From the NCBI GenBank assembly GCA_041879295.1, contig CP047152.1:3663501-3727500 (forward strand): DNA of 64,000 nt, in the 5' to 3' direction. Of this stretch, positions 26,689 to 35,801 are shown one piece after another (within the stretch, counting starts at the first letter, position 1; every line of letters starts with the position of its first letter). The position numbers were made by a program, and so were the translations under genes. The DNA is from Pseudomonas putida. GTDB lineage: Bacteria > Pseudomonadota > Gammaproteobacteria > Pseudomonadales > Pseudomonadaceae. A model generated the notes under the pieces. It was not told the DNA's origin and searched no databases. It saw nothing but the letters and a program-made list of their open reading frames with translations.

Positions 26689-29277
26689 TTAGGCGGTCGC
26701 TTCGAGGAAGTCCTGGGCAAAGCGCTGCAGCACCCCACCCGCTTCGTAGATCGACACTTCCTCGGCGGTGTCCAGACGGCAGGTCACCGGCACCTCCAGG
26801 CGCTCGCCATTGGCGCGGGTAACCACCAGGGTCAGGGTCGCCCGTGGCGTACGCGCACCCAGCACGTCATAGGTCTCGCTGCCATCCAGCCCCAGGGTCT
26901 TGCGGTCGGTGCCCGGTTTGAACTCCAGCGGCAGCACGCCCATGCCTACCAGGTTGGTGCGGTGAATGCGCTCGAAGCCTTCGGCGACAATTGCCTCGAC
27001 ACCCGCCAGGCGCACGCCCTTGGCCGCCCAGTCGCGCGACGAGCCCTGGCCATAGTCGGCACCCGCAACGATGATCAGCGGCTGCTTGCGCTGCATGTAA
27101 GTCTCGATCGCCTCCCACATGCGGGTAACCTTGCCTTCCGGCTCGATACGCGCCAGCGAGCCCTGCTTCACGCTGCCATCGTCGTTGCGCACCATTTCGT
27201 TGAACAGTTTGGGGTTGGCGAAGGTGGCGCGCTGGGCCGTCAGGTGGTCACCCCGGTGAGTGGCGTAGGAGTTGAAGTCCTCTTCCGGCAGGCCCATTTT
27301 CGCCAGGTATTCACCGGCGGCGCTGTCGAGCATGATGGCGTTGGACGGCGACAGGTGGTCGGTGGTGATGTTGTCTGGCAGCACCGCCAGCGGGCGCATG
27401 CCACGCAACGTGCGTTCGCCGGCCAGGGCGCCTTCCCAGTATGGCGGGCGACGAATGTAGGTGCTCATCGGGCGCCACTCGTACAGCGGCGCCACCTTCG
27501 GCCCACGGTCTTCCTCGATGGCGAACATCGGGATGTACACCTTGCGGAACTGCTCCGGCTTGACCGCTGCACGCACCACGGCATCGATCTCTTCATCACT
27601 GGGCCAGATATCCTTCAGGCGGATTTCCTTGCCATCGACCACGCCCAGCACATCCTTCTCGATGTCGAAGCGGATGGTGCCGGCAATGGCATAGGCGACC
27701 ACCAGTGGTGGGGAGGCGAGGAAGGCCTGCTTGGCATACGGGTGGATACGCCCGTCGAAGTTGCGGTTACCCGACAGCACGGCGGTGGCATACAGGTCGC
27801 GGTCGATGATTTCTTGCTGAATCACCGGGTCCAGGGCACCGGACATGCCGTTGCAGGTGGTGCAGGCGAAGGCGACGATGCCGAAACCGAGTTGCTCCAG
27901 CTCTTTTTCCAGGCCGGCTTCTTCCAGATACAGTTGCACGGCCTTGGAGCCTGGCGCCAGCGACGACTTGACCCACGGCTTGCGGGCCAGGCCCAGCCTG
28001 TTGGCATTTCGTGCAATCAGGCCTGCAGCGATCACGTTGCGCGGGTTGCTGGTGTTGGTGCAGCTGGTGATGGCGGCGATGATCACCGCACCATCAGGCA
28101 TTTGTCCCGGCACCTCTTCCCAGTTGCCGGCAATGCCCTTGGCGGCCAGGTCGCTGGTGGCGACACGGGCGTGCGGGTTGGACGGGCCGGCCATGTTGCG
28201 CACCACGCTCGACAGGTCGAAGCTGAGGGTGCGCTCATAGACGGCAGCGCCCAGGCTGTCGGCCCACAGGCCGGTGGCCTTGGCGTAGGTTTCCACCAGT
28301 TTGACCTGCTGCTCTTCACGGCCAGTCAGGCGCAAATAGTCGATGGTCTGCTGGTCGATGGCGAACATCGCCGCAGTGGCGCCGTATTCCGGGGCCATGT
28401 TGGAAATGGTGGCGCGGTCGCCCAAGGTCAGGGCACGTGCACCCTCACCATGGAACTCCAGGTAAGCACCGACCACTTTCTGCTTGCGCAGGAACTCGGT
28501 CAGGGCCAAGACCAGGTCAGTGGCGGTGATGTTCGGGGCCAGTTTGCCAGTCAGCTCGACGCCGACGATTTCCGGCAAACGCATCCAGGAGGCGCGGCCG
28601 AGCATCACGTTTTCGGCTTCCAGGCCGCCTACGCCGATGGCGATCACACCCAGTGCATCGACATGCGGCGTGTGGCTGTCGGTGCCGACGCAGGTGTCCG
28701 GGTAGGCGACGCCGTGGTCACTGTGGACCACCGGTGACATCTTCTCCAGGTTGATCTGGTGCATGATGCCGTTGCCCGGCTGGATCACGTCGACGTTCTT
28801 GAACGCCTTCTTGGTCCAGTTGATGAAGTGGAAGCGGTCTTCGTTGCGGCGGTCTTCGATGGCGCGGTTCTTCTCGAAGGCCTGCGGGTCGTAACCACCG
28901 CACTCGACGGCCAGCGAGTGGTCGACGATCAGTTGCACCGGCACCACCGGGTTGACCTGGGCCGGGTCGCCGCCTTTGTCGGCAATGGCGTCACGCAGGC
29001 CGGCAAGGTCGACCAACGCAGTCTGACCGAGGATGTCATGGCACACCACGCGGGCCGGGAACCACGGGAAGTCGAGATCGCGCTTGCGCTCGATCAGCTG
29101 GCTCAGCGAGGCATCGAGCGTAGCGGGGTCGCAGCGGCGCACCAGGTTCTCGGCGAGCACGCGTGACGTGTATGGCAAGCCGTCGTAGGCGCCGGGCTTG
29201 ATCGCCTCGACCGCCGCGCGGGCATCAAAGTAGTCCAGGTCGGTGCCTGGCAGGTGCTTGCGGTATGCAGTGTTCAT
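26689..29277 (-). CDS. acnD: Fe-S 2-methylcitrate dehydratase
   Basis: 862-aa aconitase-superfamily enzyme that dehydrates 2-methylcitrate, working with PrpF. ATG at 29277 gives the usual N-terminus MNTAYRKHLPGTDLDYFD; the codon before it is also ATG. Cluster cysteines are seen in ITSCTNTSNP and FACTTCNGMSGALD; catalytic stretches include VGTDSHTPHVDALGV and GADYGQGSSRDWAAKG. The gene sits between prpC and prpF, which separates it from the housekeeping AcnA/AcnB. Confidence is high from the operon and the AcnD-type N-terminus. Confidence 0.95.
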   Translation of the reverse strand: MNTAYRKHLPGTDLDYFDARAAVEAIKPGAYDGLPYTSRVLAENLVRRCDPATLDASLSQLIERKRDLDFPWFPARVVCHDILGQTALVDLAGLRDAIADKGGDPAQVNPVVPVQLIVDHSLAVECGGYDPQAFEKNRAIEDRRNEDRFHFINWTKKAFKNVDVIQPGNGIMHQINLEKMSPVVHSDHGVAYPDTCVGTDSHTPHVDALGVIAIGVGGLEAENVMLGRASWMRLPEIVGVELTGKLAPNITATDLVLALTEFLRKQKVVGAYLEFHGEGARALTLGDRATISNMAPEYGATAAMFAIDQQTIDYLRLTGREEQQVKLVETYAKATGLWADSLGAAVYERTLSFDLSSVVRNMAGPSNPHARVATSDLAAKGIAGNWEEVPGQMPDGAVIIAAITSCTNTSNPRNVIAAGLIARNANRLGLARKPWVKSSLAPGSKAVQLYLEEAGLEKELEQLGFGIVAFACTTCNGMSGALDPVIQQEIIDRDLYATAVLSGNRNFDGRIHPYAKQAFLASPPLVVAYAIAGTIRFDIEKDVLGVVDGKEIRLKDIWPSDEEIDAVVRAAVKPEQFRKVYIPMFAIEEDRGPKVAPLYEWRPMSTYIRRPPYWEGALAGERTLRGMRPLAVLPDNITTDHLSPSNAIMLDSAAGEYLAKMGLPEEDFNSYATHRGDHLTAQRATFANPKLFNEMVRNDDGSVKQGSLARIEPEGKVTRMWEAIETYMQRKQPLIIVAGADYGQGSSRDWAAKGVRLAGVEAIVAEGFERIHRTNLVGMGVLPLEFKPGTDRKTLGLDGSETYDVLGARTPRATLTLVVTRANGERLEVPVTCRLDTAEEVSIYEAGGVLQRFAQDFLEATA

Positions 29278-29321
29278 CATGGAATCAGGCTCGGTCACAG
29301 GAATCGGAAGGTTTCACCGTA

Positions 29322-29413
29322 CCTGTGGGAGCAGGCGTGCACGCGAATGCGTCAGCAGGTGCAATAGGGTTGCCCGGTCGGGCGCATTCGCGGGCACGCC
29401 CGCTCCCACAAGG
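29322..29413. repeat. Pair of inverted REP elements between prpC and acnD
   Basis: Two facing REP-like units (29322-29350, 29382-29413) with TCGCGGGCACGCCCGCTCCCA on the right copy and a more degenerate left copy. They fill most of the 162-base gap in the operon. Confidence 0.8.
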
Positions 29414-29439
29414 GAAACGGGCTGCCTCTCTGTAGCTAT

Positions 29440-30567
29440 TCAGCGCTGCTCGATCGGCACGAACTGGCGCTGCTCGACGCCGACATACTCGGCGCTCGGG
29501 CGGATGATGCGGTTGTTGGCGCGTTGCTCGAAGACGTGCGCCGCCCAGCCGGTCAGCCGCGAGCAAACGAAGATCGGGGTGAACAGCTTGGTCGGAATGC
29601 CCATGAAGTGGTACGCCGAGGCATGATAGAAGTCGGCGTTGGGGAACAGGCGCTTCTGCTCCCACATGGTCTTGTCGATGGCTTCGGAAACCGGGTACAG
29701 CACTTTGTCACCCACTTCGTCAGCCAGCTGTTTCGACCAGCCCTTGATCACCTCGTTGCGCGGGTCGGACTCTTTGTAGATGGCATGGCCAAAGCCCATG
29801 ATCTTGTCTTTGCGCTCGAGCATGCGCAGCAGCTCGGCGGTGGCTTCCTGCGGGCTCTGGAAGCGTTCGATCAGTTCCATCGCTGCCTCGTTGGCACCGC
29901 CGTGCAGCGGTCCACGCAGCGAGCCGATGGCTGCGGTAACGCAGGAGTACAAGTCAGACAGGGTCGAGGCACAGACACGGGCAGTGAAGGTCGAGGCGTT
30001 GAATTCGTGTTCAGCGTAGAGAATCAACGACACGTTCATGACCTTGACGTGCAGCTCGCTCGGCTTCTTGCCGTGCAGCAGGTGCAGGAAATGACCACCC
30101 AGGGTGTCTTCATCACTGGTGCAGTCGATGCGCACGCCATGGTGGGTAAAGCGGTACCAGTAGCACATCACGGCCGGGAACAGCGCCAGCAGGCGATCAG
30201 TCTTGTCGCGCTGGGCTTCGAAGGTCAGCTCTGGCTCAAGGGTGCCCATTACCGAGCAACCGGTACGCATGACGTCCATCGGGTGGGCATCGCGCGGGAT
30301 GCGCTCAAGCACTTCCTTCAAGGCTTGCGGCAGGTCACGCAGGCCCTTGAGCTTGTGCTTGTAGTCGGCCAGCTCGGCCTGGGTTGGCAGCTCGCCGTAC
30401 AACAGCAGGTAGGCGACTTCTTCGAACTCGGCACCGGCGGCCAGGTCGCGCACATCATAACCACGGTAAGTCAGCCCGGCACCGGCCTGGCCCACGGTCG
30501 ACAGTGCAGTCTGGCCGGCCACCTGGCCACGCAGGCCTGCGCCACTGAGTACTTTTGCTTCGGCCAT
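29440..30567 (-). CDS. prpC: 2-methylcitrate synthase
   Basis: 375-aa citrate-synthase-fold enzyme condensing propionyl-CoA with oxaloacetate. Catalytic stretches: GGANEAAMELI, GFGHAIYKESDPRNEVIKGWSK (pieces) with the conserved His, and HEFNASTFTARVCAST. The N-terminus AKVLSGAGLRGQVAGQTALSTVG is PrpC-like. Length and operon place it firmly as PrpC rather than GltA. Sixty bases separate it from prpB upstream. Confidence 0.96.
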   Translation of the reverse strand: MAEAKVLSGAGLRGQVAGQTALSTVGQAGAGLTYRGYDVRDLAAGAEFEEVAYLLLYGELPTQAELADYKHKLKGLRDLPQALKEVLERIPRDAHPMDVMRTGCSVMGTLEPELTFEAQRDKTDRLLALFPAVMCYWYRFTHHGVRIDCTSDEDTLGGHFLHLLHGKKPSELHVKVMNVSLILYAEHEFNASTFTARVCASTLSDLYSCVTAAIGSLRGPLHGGANEAAMELIERFQSPQEATAELLRMLERKDKIMGFGHAIYKESDPRNEVIKGWSKQLADEVGDKVLYPVSEAIDKTMWEQKRLFPNADFYHASAYHFMGIPTKLFTPIFVCSRLTGWAAHVFEQRANNRIIRPSAEYVGVEQRQFVPIEQR

Positions 30568-30627
30568 GGTGTTTCTCCTTTCTTGAATTTGTTATGGATG
30601 CTTTCTGGCTAATTCGGGCGCTGGCGC

Positions 30628-31518
30628 TTAGCCCTTCTTCTGGGCAAACAGTGCATCGAGGCTCTGCTCGAAGGCGTGATAACCAATGGCATCGTAGAGC
30701 TCCATGCGGGTCTGCATGGTGTCGATCACATTCTTCTGTGTGCCGTCACGGCGCAGCGCGGTGTACACGTTCTCGGCCGCCTTGTTCATGGCACGGAACG
30801 CCGACAGCGGATACAGCACCAACGACACGTCGACCGAGGCCAGCTCTTCGGTTGTGTATAGCGGCGTGGCACCGAACTCGGTGATGTTGGCCAGGATCGG
30901 TGCCTTCACCCGATCAGCGAAAGTCTTGTACATCTGCAGTTCGGTGATGGCTTCCGGGAAGATCATGTCGGCACCAGCCTCGACGCACGCCTCGGCACGG
31001 TCCAGGGCGGCGTTCAGGCCTTCGACGGCCAGCGCGTCGGTACGCGCCATGATCACGAAGCTGTCATCGCTGCGGGCATCGACGGCAGCTTTGATACGGT
31101 CGACCATTTCCTGCTGGCTGACAATTTCCTTGTTGGGACGGTGGCCACAACGCTTGGCGCCAACCTGGTCCTCGATATGGATGGCGGCAGCGCCGAACTT
31201 GCTCATGGAGCGCACGGTACGGGCAACGTTGAAGGCCGAAGCACCGAAGCCGGTGTCGACATCCACCAGCAGCGGCAAGTCGCACACGTCGGTGATACGA
31301 CGCACGTCGGTGAGCACGTCGTCCAGGCCAGTGATGCCCAGGTCTGGCAAACCCAGGGAGCCGGCGGCCACGCCACCACCAGACAGGTAGATGGCCTTGA
31401 AGCCGGCACGCTTGGCCAGCAACGCATGGTTGGCGTTGATGGCGCCAACCACCTGCAGCGGATGTTCAGCGGCAACGGCGTCACGGAAACGCTGACCGGG
31501 GGTGCTCTTGACTGTCAT
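30628..31518 (-). CDS. prpB: 2-methylisocitrate lyase
   Basis: 296-aa isocitrate-lyase-superfamily enzyme that splits 2-methylisocitrate into pyruvate and succinate. Signature [14 protein letters not shown] holds the catalytic Cys; metal-binding stretch [10 protein letters not shown] and HIEDQVG are also present. The start overlaps the stop of the GntR regulator gene by 4 bases (ATGA), so regulator and enzyme are translated together. Confidence 0.96.
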   Translation of the reverse strand: MTVKSTPGQRFRDAVAAEHPLQVVGAINANHALLAKRAGFKAIYLSGGGVAAGSLGLPDLGITGLDDVLTDVRRITDVCDLPLLVDVDTGFGASAFNVARTVRSMSKFGAAAIHIEDQVGAKRCGHRPNKEIVSQQEMVDRIKAAVDARSDDSFVIMARTDALAVEGLNAALDRAEACVEAGADMIFPEAITELQMYKTFADRVKAPILANITEFGATPLYTTEELASVDVSLVLYPLSAFRAMNKAAENVYTALRRDGTQKNVIDTMQTRMELYDAIGYHAFEQSLDALFAQKKG

Positions 31519-32231
31519 TTCTCACCTCGTGTGCTGTTGTTGTGGGCGTCCAGGTAGTGACGCTCGATATTGCGCTTGGACGCGCCGATGTGGCGACGCA
31601 TCAGGAGTTCGGCCAGTTCGCCGTCACGGTCGGCGATGGCATCAAGAATGCGATGGTGCTCGGCAAAGGCCTGGCGTGGCCGGTTGGGCGTGGCGGAGAA
31701 CTGGATACGGTACATGCGCACCAGTTGATACAGTTCGCCGCAGAGCATCTTGACCAGGGTCTGGTTGCCGCTACCCTGAATAATCCGGTAATGGAAGTCG
31801 TAGTCGCCTTCCTGCTGGTAGTAGCCCAGGCCGGCCTGGAACGCGGCATCGCGCTCATGGGTGTCGAGCACCCGGCGCAGTTCGTCGATGTCGGCCTGGC
31901 TCATGCGTTCGGCGGCCAGGCGGCAGGCCATGCCTTCGAGCGACTCGCGGATTTCGTACAGCTCGATCAGCTCGGCGTGGTTGAGCGATACCACCCGCGC
32001 GCCCACATGCGGCACACGCACCAGCAGGCGCTGGCCTTCAAGGCGGTGGATAGCCTCGCGAAGCGGCCCGCGGCTGATGCCATAAGTGCGCGCCAGTTCC
32101 GGCTCGGAGATCTTGCTGCCGGGGGCGATCTCACCCTTGACAATGGCCGCCTGGATGCGCCGGAAGACGTTTTCGGAGAGGGTTTCCGTTTCGTCTGTCA
32201 GCACCGGGCCGGGGGTGGAAAGGTCCTGCAT
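31515..32231 (-). CDS. prpR: GntR-family (FCD) regulator of the prp operon
   Basis: 238 aa: winged helix (residues ~18-85; [48 protein letters not shown] in pieces) and an all-helical FCD effector domain (~95-220) with the metal-binding Asp/His set ([19 protein letters not shown]). Start ATG at 32231, inside an operator copy and preceded by AAAAGG; the longer frame to 32315 begins within the operator region and is unlikely. First gene of the operon, so it probably represses its own promoter and is relieved by a methylcitrate-cycle intermediate. The symbol prpR is used here for context; it is not the sigma-54 type PrpR of enterics. Confidence 0.88.
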   Translation of the reverse strand: MQDLSTPGPVLTDETETLSENVFRRIQAAIVKGEIAPGSKISEPELARTYGISRGPLREAIHRLEGQRLLVRVPHVGARVVSLNHAELIELYEIRESLEGMACRLAAERMSQADIDELRRVLDTHERDAAFQAGLGYYQQEGDYDFHYRIIQGSGNQTLVKMLCGELYQLVRMYRIQFSATPNRPRQAFAEHHRILDAIADRDGELAELLMRRHIGASKRNIERHYLDAHNNSTRGEK

Positions 32232-32316
32232 ATTGTCGACACCTTTTAAAACTCTTCGGCAAAAACTAGCCAATCGAGACCAGCAAGTCAAAGACAAAAT
32301 GTAAATTGTCGACAAT
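32229..32316 (-). promoter_or_regulatory. prp operon promoter with two palindromic operators
   Basis: A sigma-70 promoter reads TTGACT (32291-32286) and TAGTTT (32268-32263) spaced by 17 bases. The palindrome ATTGTCGACAAT is perfect at 32305-32316, upstream of the -35, and recurs as ATTGTCGACA at 32232-32241, touching the regulator start codon. The two copies are 73 bases apart. The sequence fits the TNGTNNACNA-like sites of FCD-type GntR proteins, so looping or roadblock autoregulation by the first gene is likely. Confidence 0.75.
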
Positions 32317-32537
32317 CGTCTAATCGCGAACTAACACCACTTCAACGCTGTCAGATCGCGCACCGCTGGCGTCAAGACGTCGGCGTGATAGAATGCCGCG
32401 CCTCCGATGGGGTATGGATAGCCTGTCTGTCATGCATTCATGCTTGCTGACAGATAAACGAGGAAGCTTGCGCAGTAATTGCCAGTCACCTTGACCTGAA
32501 CCTTGCCTAGAACCTTGCAATGCACCGCGCCAGGAAT

Positions 32538-33074
32538 ATGAGACTTACACCCGTTTTATTGCTGCTGTGCCTCACCCTGCTGCCGGCCCTTGGCCAGGCT
32601 GCGGGCAAGACCGTGTATGGTCTCAACGAATACGCGCATCTGGGCGACCTGGACCTGGAAGTGGCCGCCAAGCTCGACACCGGTGCCAAGACCGCGTCGC
32701 TCAGTGCCCGCGACATCAAGCGGTTCAAGCGCAATGGCGAAAGCTGGGTACGCTTCTACCTCGCCATCGATGCGGCCCATTCGCACCCGATCGAACGCCC
32801 ACTGGCACGCGTCAGCAAGATCAAGCGCCGAGCCGGCGACTATGATGCCGAATCGGGCAAGGCGTACACGGCCCGCCCGGTCATCGAACTCGAAATCTGC
32901 ATGGGCCAGGCCAGGCGCACCATCGAAGTCAACCTCACCGACCGCAGCGCCTTCCAGTTCCCGCTGCTGATCGGCTCCGAGGCGCTCAAGCACTTCGATG
33001 CACTGGTTGACCCAAGCCTTAAATACGCGGCCGGCAAACCTGCCTGTGCCACCGACGCTCCCAAAGCAGAGTAA
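32538..33074 (+). CDS. Exported retropepsin-like protein (RimB/zinc-protease-like family)
   Basis: 178 aa from the ATG at 32538, with AGGA 5 bases upstream; a second ATG at 32520 is in frame without a ribosome site. Signal peptide at 1-22 (VLLLLCLTLLPALGQAA). The rest is the family often labelled ATP-dependent zinc protease, a retropepsin-like fold with Asp47-Thr-Gly in KLDTGAKTASLSA. First gene of a tight trio (5-base gap, then 1-base overlap) with a transglutaminase-7TM protein and an ATP-grasp ligase-like protein. A role in trimming or handling an amino-acid-modified product in the periplasm is an inference. Confidence 0.82.
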   Translation: MRLTPVLLLLCLTLLPALGQAAGKTVYGLNEYAHLGDLDLEVAAKLDTGAKTASLSARDIKRFKRNGESWVRFYLAIDAAHSHPIERPLARVSKIKRRAGDYDAESGKAYTARPVIELEICMGQARRTIEVNLTDRSAFQFPLLIGSEALKHFDALVDPSLKYAAGKPACATDAPKAE

Positions 33075-33079
33075 TCCCG

Positions 33080-34615
33080 ATGCGCTCTCTTACCCTCCAT
33101 CTGAAAGTCCTGATCACCGTGCTGGTGCTATTGGGCGTGGCGGTCACGGCTTATCAGATCTTCGTGCTCGGCATCCCGGTGACCGAGGACGAAACCGACG
33201 ACCTGTGGAACATCGACGCCAAGGTCGAGTTCGTGGCCAACAGCAAGGACCCGGTCAAGGTGCAGATGTTCGTGCCACCGCTGAACCGCGACTATGTCAG
33301 CCTCAACGAGAGCTTCATCTCCAACAACTACGGGGTGAGCATCAACCGTGCCGACGGCAACCGCAAGGTTACCTGGTCGGCACGTCGTGCCAGCGGCAAC
33401 CAGACCCTCTACTACCGCCTGGTACTGACCAAACGCTATAGCAGCGAGAAGACCAAGGTCAAAGGCCCGACTTTCCGCGACAGCCTGGCCGTCGAAGGCC
33501 CCGAAAAGATCGCCGCCGAAGCCCTGATGGCGCCTATACGTCAGCACTCGGCCGACGTCGAGACCTTCGTCAGCGAGACCATCAAACGGGTCAACAACCT
33601 CAACGACGACAACGTCAAGCTGCTGCTGGCCGGCGACACTTCGGCGATGAAGAAGGCCCAGGTCATCGACCTGCTGCTGTCGATCGCCCACGTGCCGATG
33701 GAGAAAGTGCACACCATCCGCCTGCTGGCCGACACCCCGCAAACCCCGGAGCTGTGGCTGCGCAGCTTCAACGGCGACGACTGGCTGTACTTCAACCCGG
33801 ACACCGGTGAGCAAGGCCTGCCGAGCGACCGCCTGCTGTGGTGGACCGGTGACGACAACCTCATTACCGTCGATGGCGGCAAGAAGGCCAACGTCACCTT
33901 CAGCATGAACAACAGCGAGATGAACGCCATCCGCCTGGCCAAGCTGACCGACGAGAACACCGACGCCGACTTCCTCGAATACTCGTTGTACGGCCTGCCG
34001 CTGCAAACCCAGCAAACCTTCATGATCATGGTCATGATCCCGATCGGCGTGCTGGTGATTCTGGTGCTGCGCAACCTGATCGGCATCCAGACACTGGGCA
34101 CATTCACCCCGGTGCTGATCGCCCTGGCGTTCCGCGAAACCCAGCTGGGCTTCGGTATTGTGCTGTTCACAGTGATCACTGCCCTGGGCCTGTCGCTGCG
34201 CTCGTATCTGGAACACCTCAAGCTGCAGATGCTGCCACGCCTGTCGGTGGTATTGACCTTTGTCGTGGTGCTGATTGCCGCCATCAGTCTGTTCAGCCAC
34301 AAGCTGGGCCTTGAACGCGGGCTGTCGGTAGCGCTGTTCCCGATGGTGATCCTGACCATGACCATCGAACGCCTGTCGATCACCTGGGAAGAGCGTGGTG
34401 GCGGCCATGCCATGAAAGTGGCCATCGGCACCCTGTTCGCAGCATCCCTGGCACACCTGCTGATGATGGTGCCGGAACTGGTGTACTTCGTGTTCACCTT
34501 CCCGGCGGTGCTGCTGATCCTGGTGGGCTTCATGCTGGCGATGGGCCGCTATCGCGGCTACCGCCTGACCGAGCTCGTGCGCTTCAAAGCCTTCCTGAAT
34601 AAGGCTGACTCCTGA
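33080..34615 (+). CDS. Inactive transglutaminase fused to seven transmembrane helices
   Basis: 511 aa. One N-terminal membrane anchor (residues ~7-30), a periplasmic transglutaminase-like region (~40-290; SHADVETFV-like QHSADVETFV and GDDWLYFNPDTGEQGLP) and seven membrane helices from ~312 to 500 (MIMVMIPIGVLVILVLRNLIGI, in pieces, starts the first). The catalytic Cys-His-Asp set of active transglutaminases is not apparent, which is how the family got its name. Its stop overlaps the next start by one base (TGATG). Function not established. Confidence 0.88.
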   Translation: MRSLTLHLKVLITVLVLLGVAVTAYQIFVLGIPVTEDETDDLWNIDAKVEFVANSKDPVKVQMFVPPLNRDYVSLNESFISNNYGVSINRADGNRKVTWSARRASGNQTLYYRLVLTKRYSSEKTKVKGPTFRDSLAVEGPEKIAAEALMAPIRQHSADVETFVSETIKRVNNLNDDNVKLLLAGDTSAMKKAQVIDLLLSIAHVPMEKVHTIRLLADTPQTPELWLRSFNGDDWLYFNPDTGEQGLPSDRLLWWTGDDNLITVDGGKKANVTFSMNNSEMNAIRLAKLTDENTDADFLEYSLYGLPLQTQQTFMIMVMIPIGVLVILVLRNLIGIQTLGTFTPVLIALAFRETQLGFGIVLFTVITALGLSLRSYLEHLKLQMLPRLSVVLTFVVVLIAAISLFSHKLGLERGLSVALFPMVILTMTIERLSITWEERGGGHAMKVAIGTLFAASLAHLLMMVPELVYFVFTFPAVLLILVGFMLAMGRYRGYRLTELVRFKAFLNKADS

Positions 34616-35595
34616 TGTTTGGTCTGATCAAGACGTGGAAAGCCCTGGAGGCCCGGGGCATCATGGGGATCAACCGACGTAACGCGGACTACGTGCTGAA
34701 GTACAACAAGCGCAGCCTGTACCCGATCGTCGACGACAAGATCATCACCAAGGAGCGCGCACTGGCAGCCGGCATCCATGTGCCGGAAATGTACGGCATC
34801 ATCGAGACTGAAAAAGAGATCGAGAAGCTCGACCAGATCATTGGCGGGCGCAGCGATTTCGTCATCAAGCCGGCGCAAGGCGCCGGCGGTGATGGCATTC
34901 TGGTAATCGCCGACCGCTTCGAGGACCGCTACCGCACGGTGTCGGGCAAGATCATCAGCCACGAGGAAATCGAGCACCAGATTTCCAGCATCCTCACCGG
35001 GCTTTACTCCCTCGGCGGGCACCGCGACCGCGCGCTGATCGAGTACCGCGTGACCCCGGACCAGATATTCAAGAGCATCAGTTACGAAGGCGTGCCGGAC
35101 ATCCGCATCATCGTGCTGATGGGCTACCCGGTGATGGCCATGCTGCGCCTGCCGACTCGCCAGTCCGGCGGCAAGGCCAACCTGCACCAGGGCGCCATCG
35201 GCGTGGGTGTCGACCTGGCCACCGGCGTGACCCTGCGCGGCACCTGGCTGAACAACATCATCAGCAAGCACCCGGACACCACCAACGCGGTCGACAGCGT
35301 ACAACTGCCGAACTGGGACGGTTTCATGAAGCTGGCCGCTGGCTGCTATGAACTGTGTGGCCTGGGCTATATCGGCGTGGATATGGTGCTTGACCAGGAC
35401 AAGGGCCCGCTGATTCTGGAGCTCAACGCCCGCCCGGGGCTGAACATCCAGATCGCCAACGATTGCGGCCTGACGCAGCGCACCCATGCCATCGAGGCGC
35501 ACATCGAAGCACTGGCCAAGGACGGTGTGACCGAAGACGCCGAACAGCGGGTGCGGGTAGCACAGGGTCTGTTCGGGCATGTGCCTAACCGCTGA
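34615..35595 (+). CDS. ATP-grasp alpha-L-glutamate ligase-like protein
   Basis: 326-aa ATP-grasp enzyme of the family annotated alpha-L-glutamate ligase-like, related to RimK. ATP-grasp stretches: RSDFVIKPAQGAGGDGILVI (lysine and glycine-rich loop), MVLDQDKGPLILELNARPGLNIQ (pieces) with the Mg-binding Glu and Asn. No signal or membrane segment, so cytoplasmic. It ends the trio. Because ATP-grasp enzymes form amide bonds, the set could add an amino acid to a peptide or polymer that the other two members export or cut. Confidence 0.87.
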   Translation: MFGLIKTWKALEARGIMGINRRNADYVLKYNKRSLYPIVDDKIITKERALAAGIHVPEMYGIIETEKEIEKLDQIIGGRSDFVIKPAQGAGGDGILVIADRFEDRYRTVSGKIISHEEIEHQISSILTGLYSLGGHRDRALIEYRVTPDQIFKSISYEGVPDIRIIVLMGYPVMAMLRLPTRQSGGKANLHQGAIGVGVDLATGVTLRGTWLNNIISKHPDTTNAVDSVQLPNWDGFMKLAAGCYELCGLGYIGVDMVLDQDKGPLILELNARPGLNIQIANDCGLTQRTHAIEAHIEALAKDGVTEDAEQRVRVAQGLFGHVPNR

Positions 35596-35601
35596 AATAC
35601 A

Positions 35602-35700
35602 GGGCTGCTTTGCAGCCCATCGCAGCACAAGGTAGCGCCTGCAAGCACTGCACCGGGTTCAAGCGCTTCGCTCGACCTGCAGGCGCTACCTTGTGCTGCG
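35602..35700. repeat. Long inverted repeat between the trio and pabB
   Basis: Exact 23-bp arms at 35621-35643 and 35678-35700 (left arm begins CGCAGCACAAGGTAGCGC), 34 bases apart, preceded by a small perfect hairpin GGGCTGC-TTT-GCAGCCC at 35602-35618. A related CGCAGCACAAGG stretch occurs once at 18557. It may be a REP-type element; the hairpin may end the trio transcript. Confidence 0.75.
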
Positions 35701-35801
35701 TACGGGCCAAACACAATGTTGAATGTCGTACCCAGCGCTAGGCGCTTTTCCTGCACAGGTCTACAATCGCCCTCCTCGCTTTTACATCGCCGTCCATACT
35801 G

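Noticed and set aside
26608..28737. 709-codon open frame antisense to acnD
   Set aside because: Shadow of acnD for the same reasons; it would also antisense the prpF start.
33128..34456. 442-codon open frame antisense to the transglutaminase-7TM gene
   Set aside because: His/Gln/Val-rich shadow translation with no domain; the plus-strand gene is well supported by membrane helices and tight coupling.
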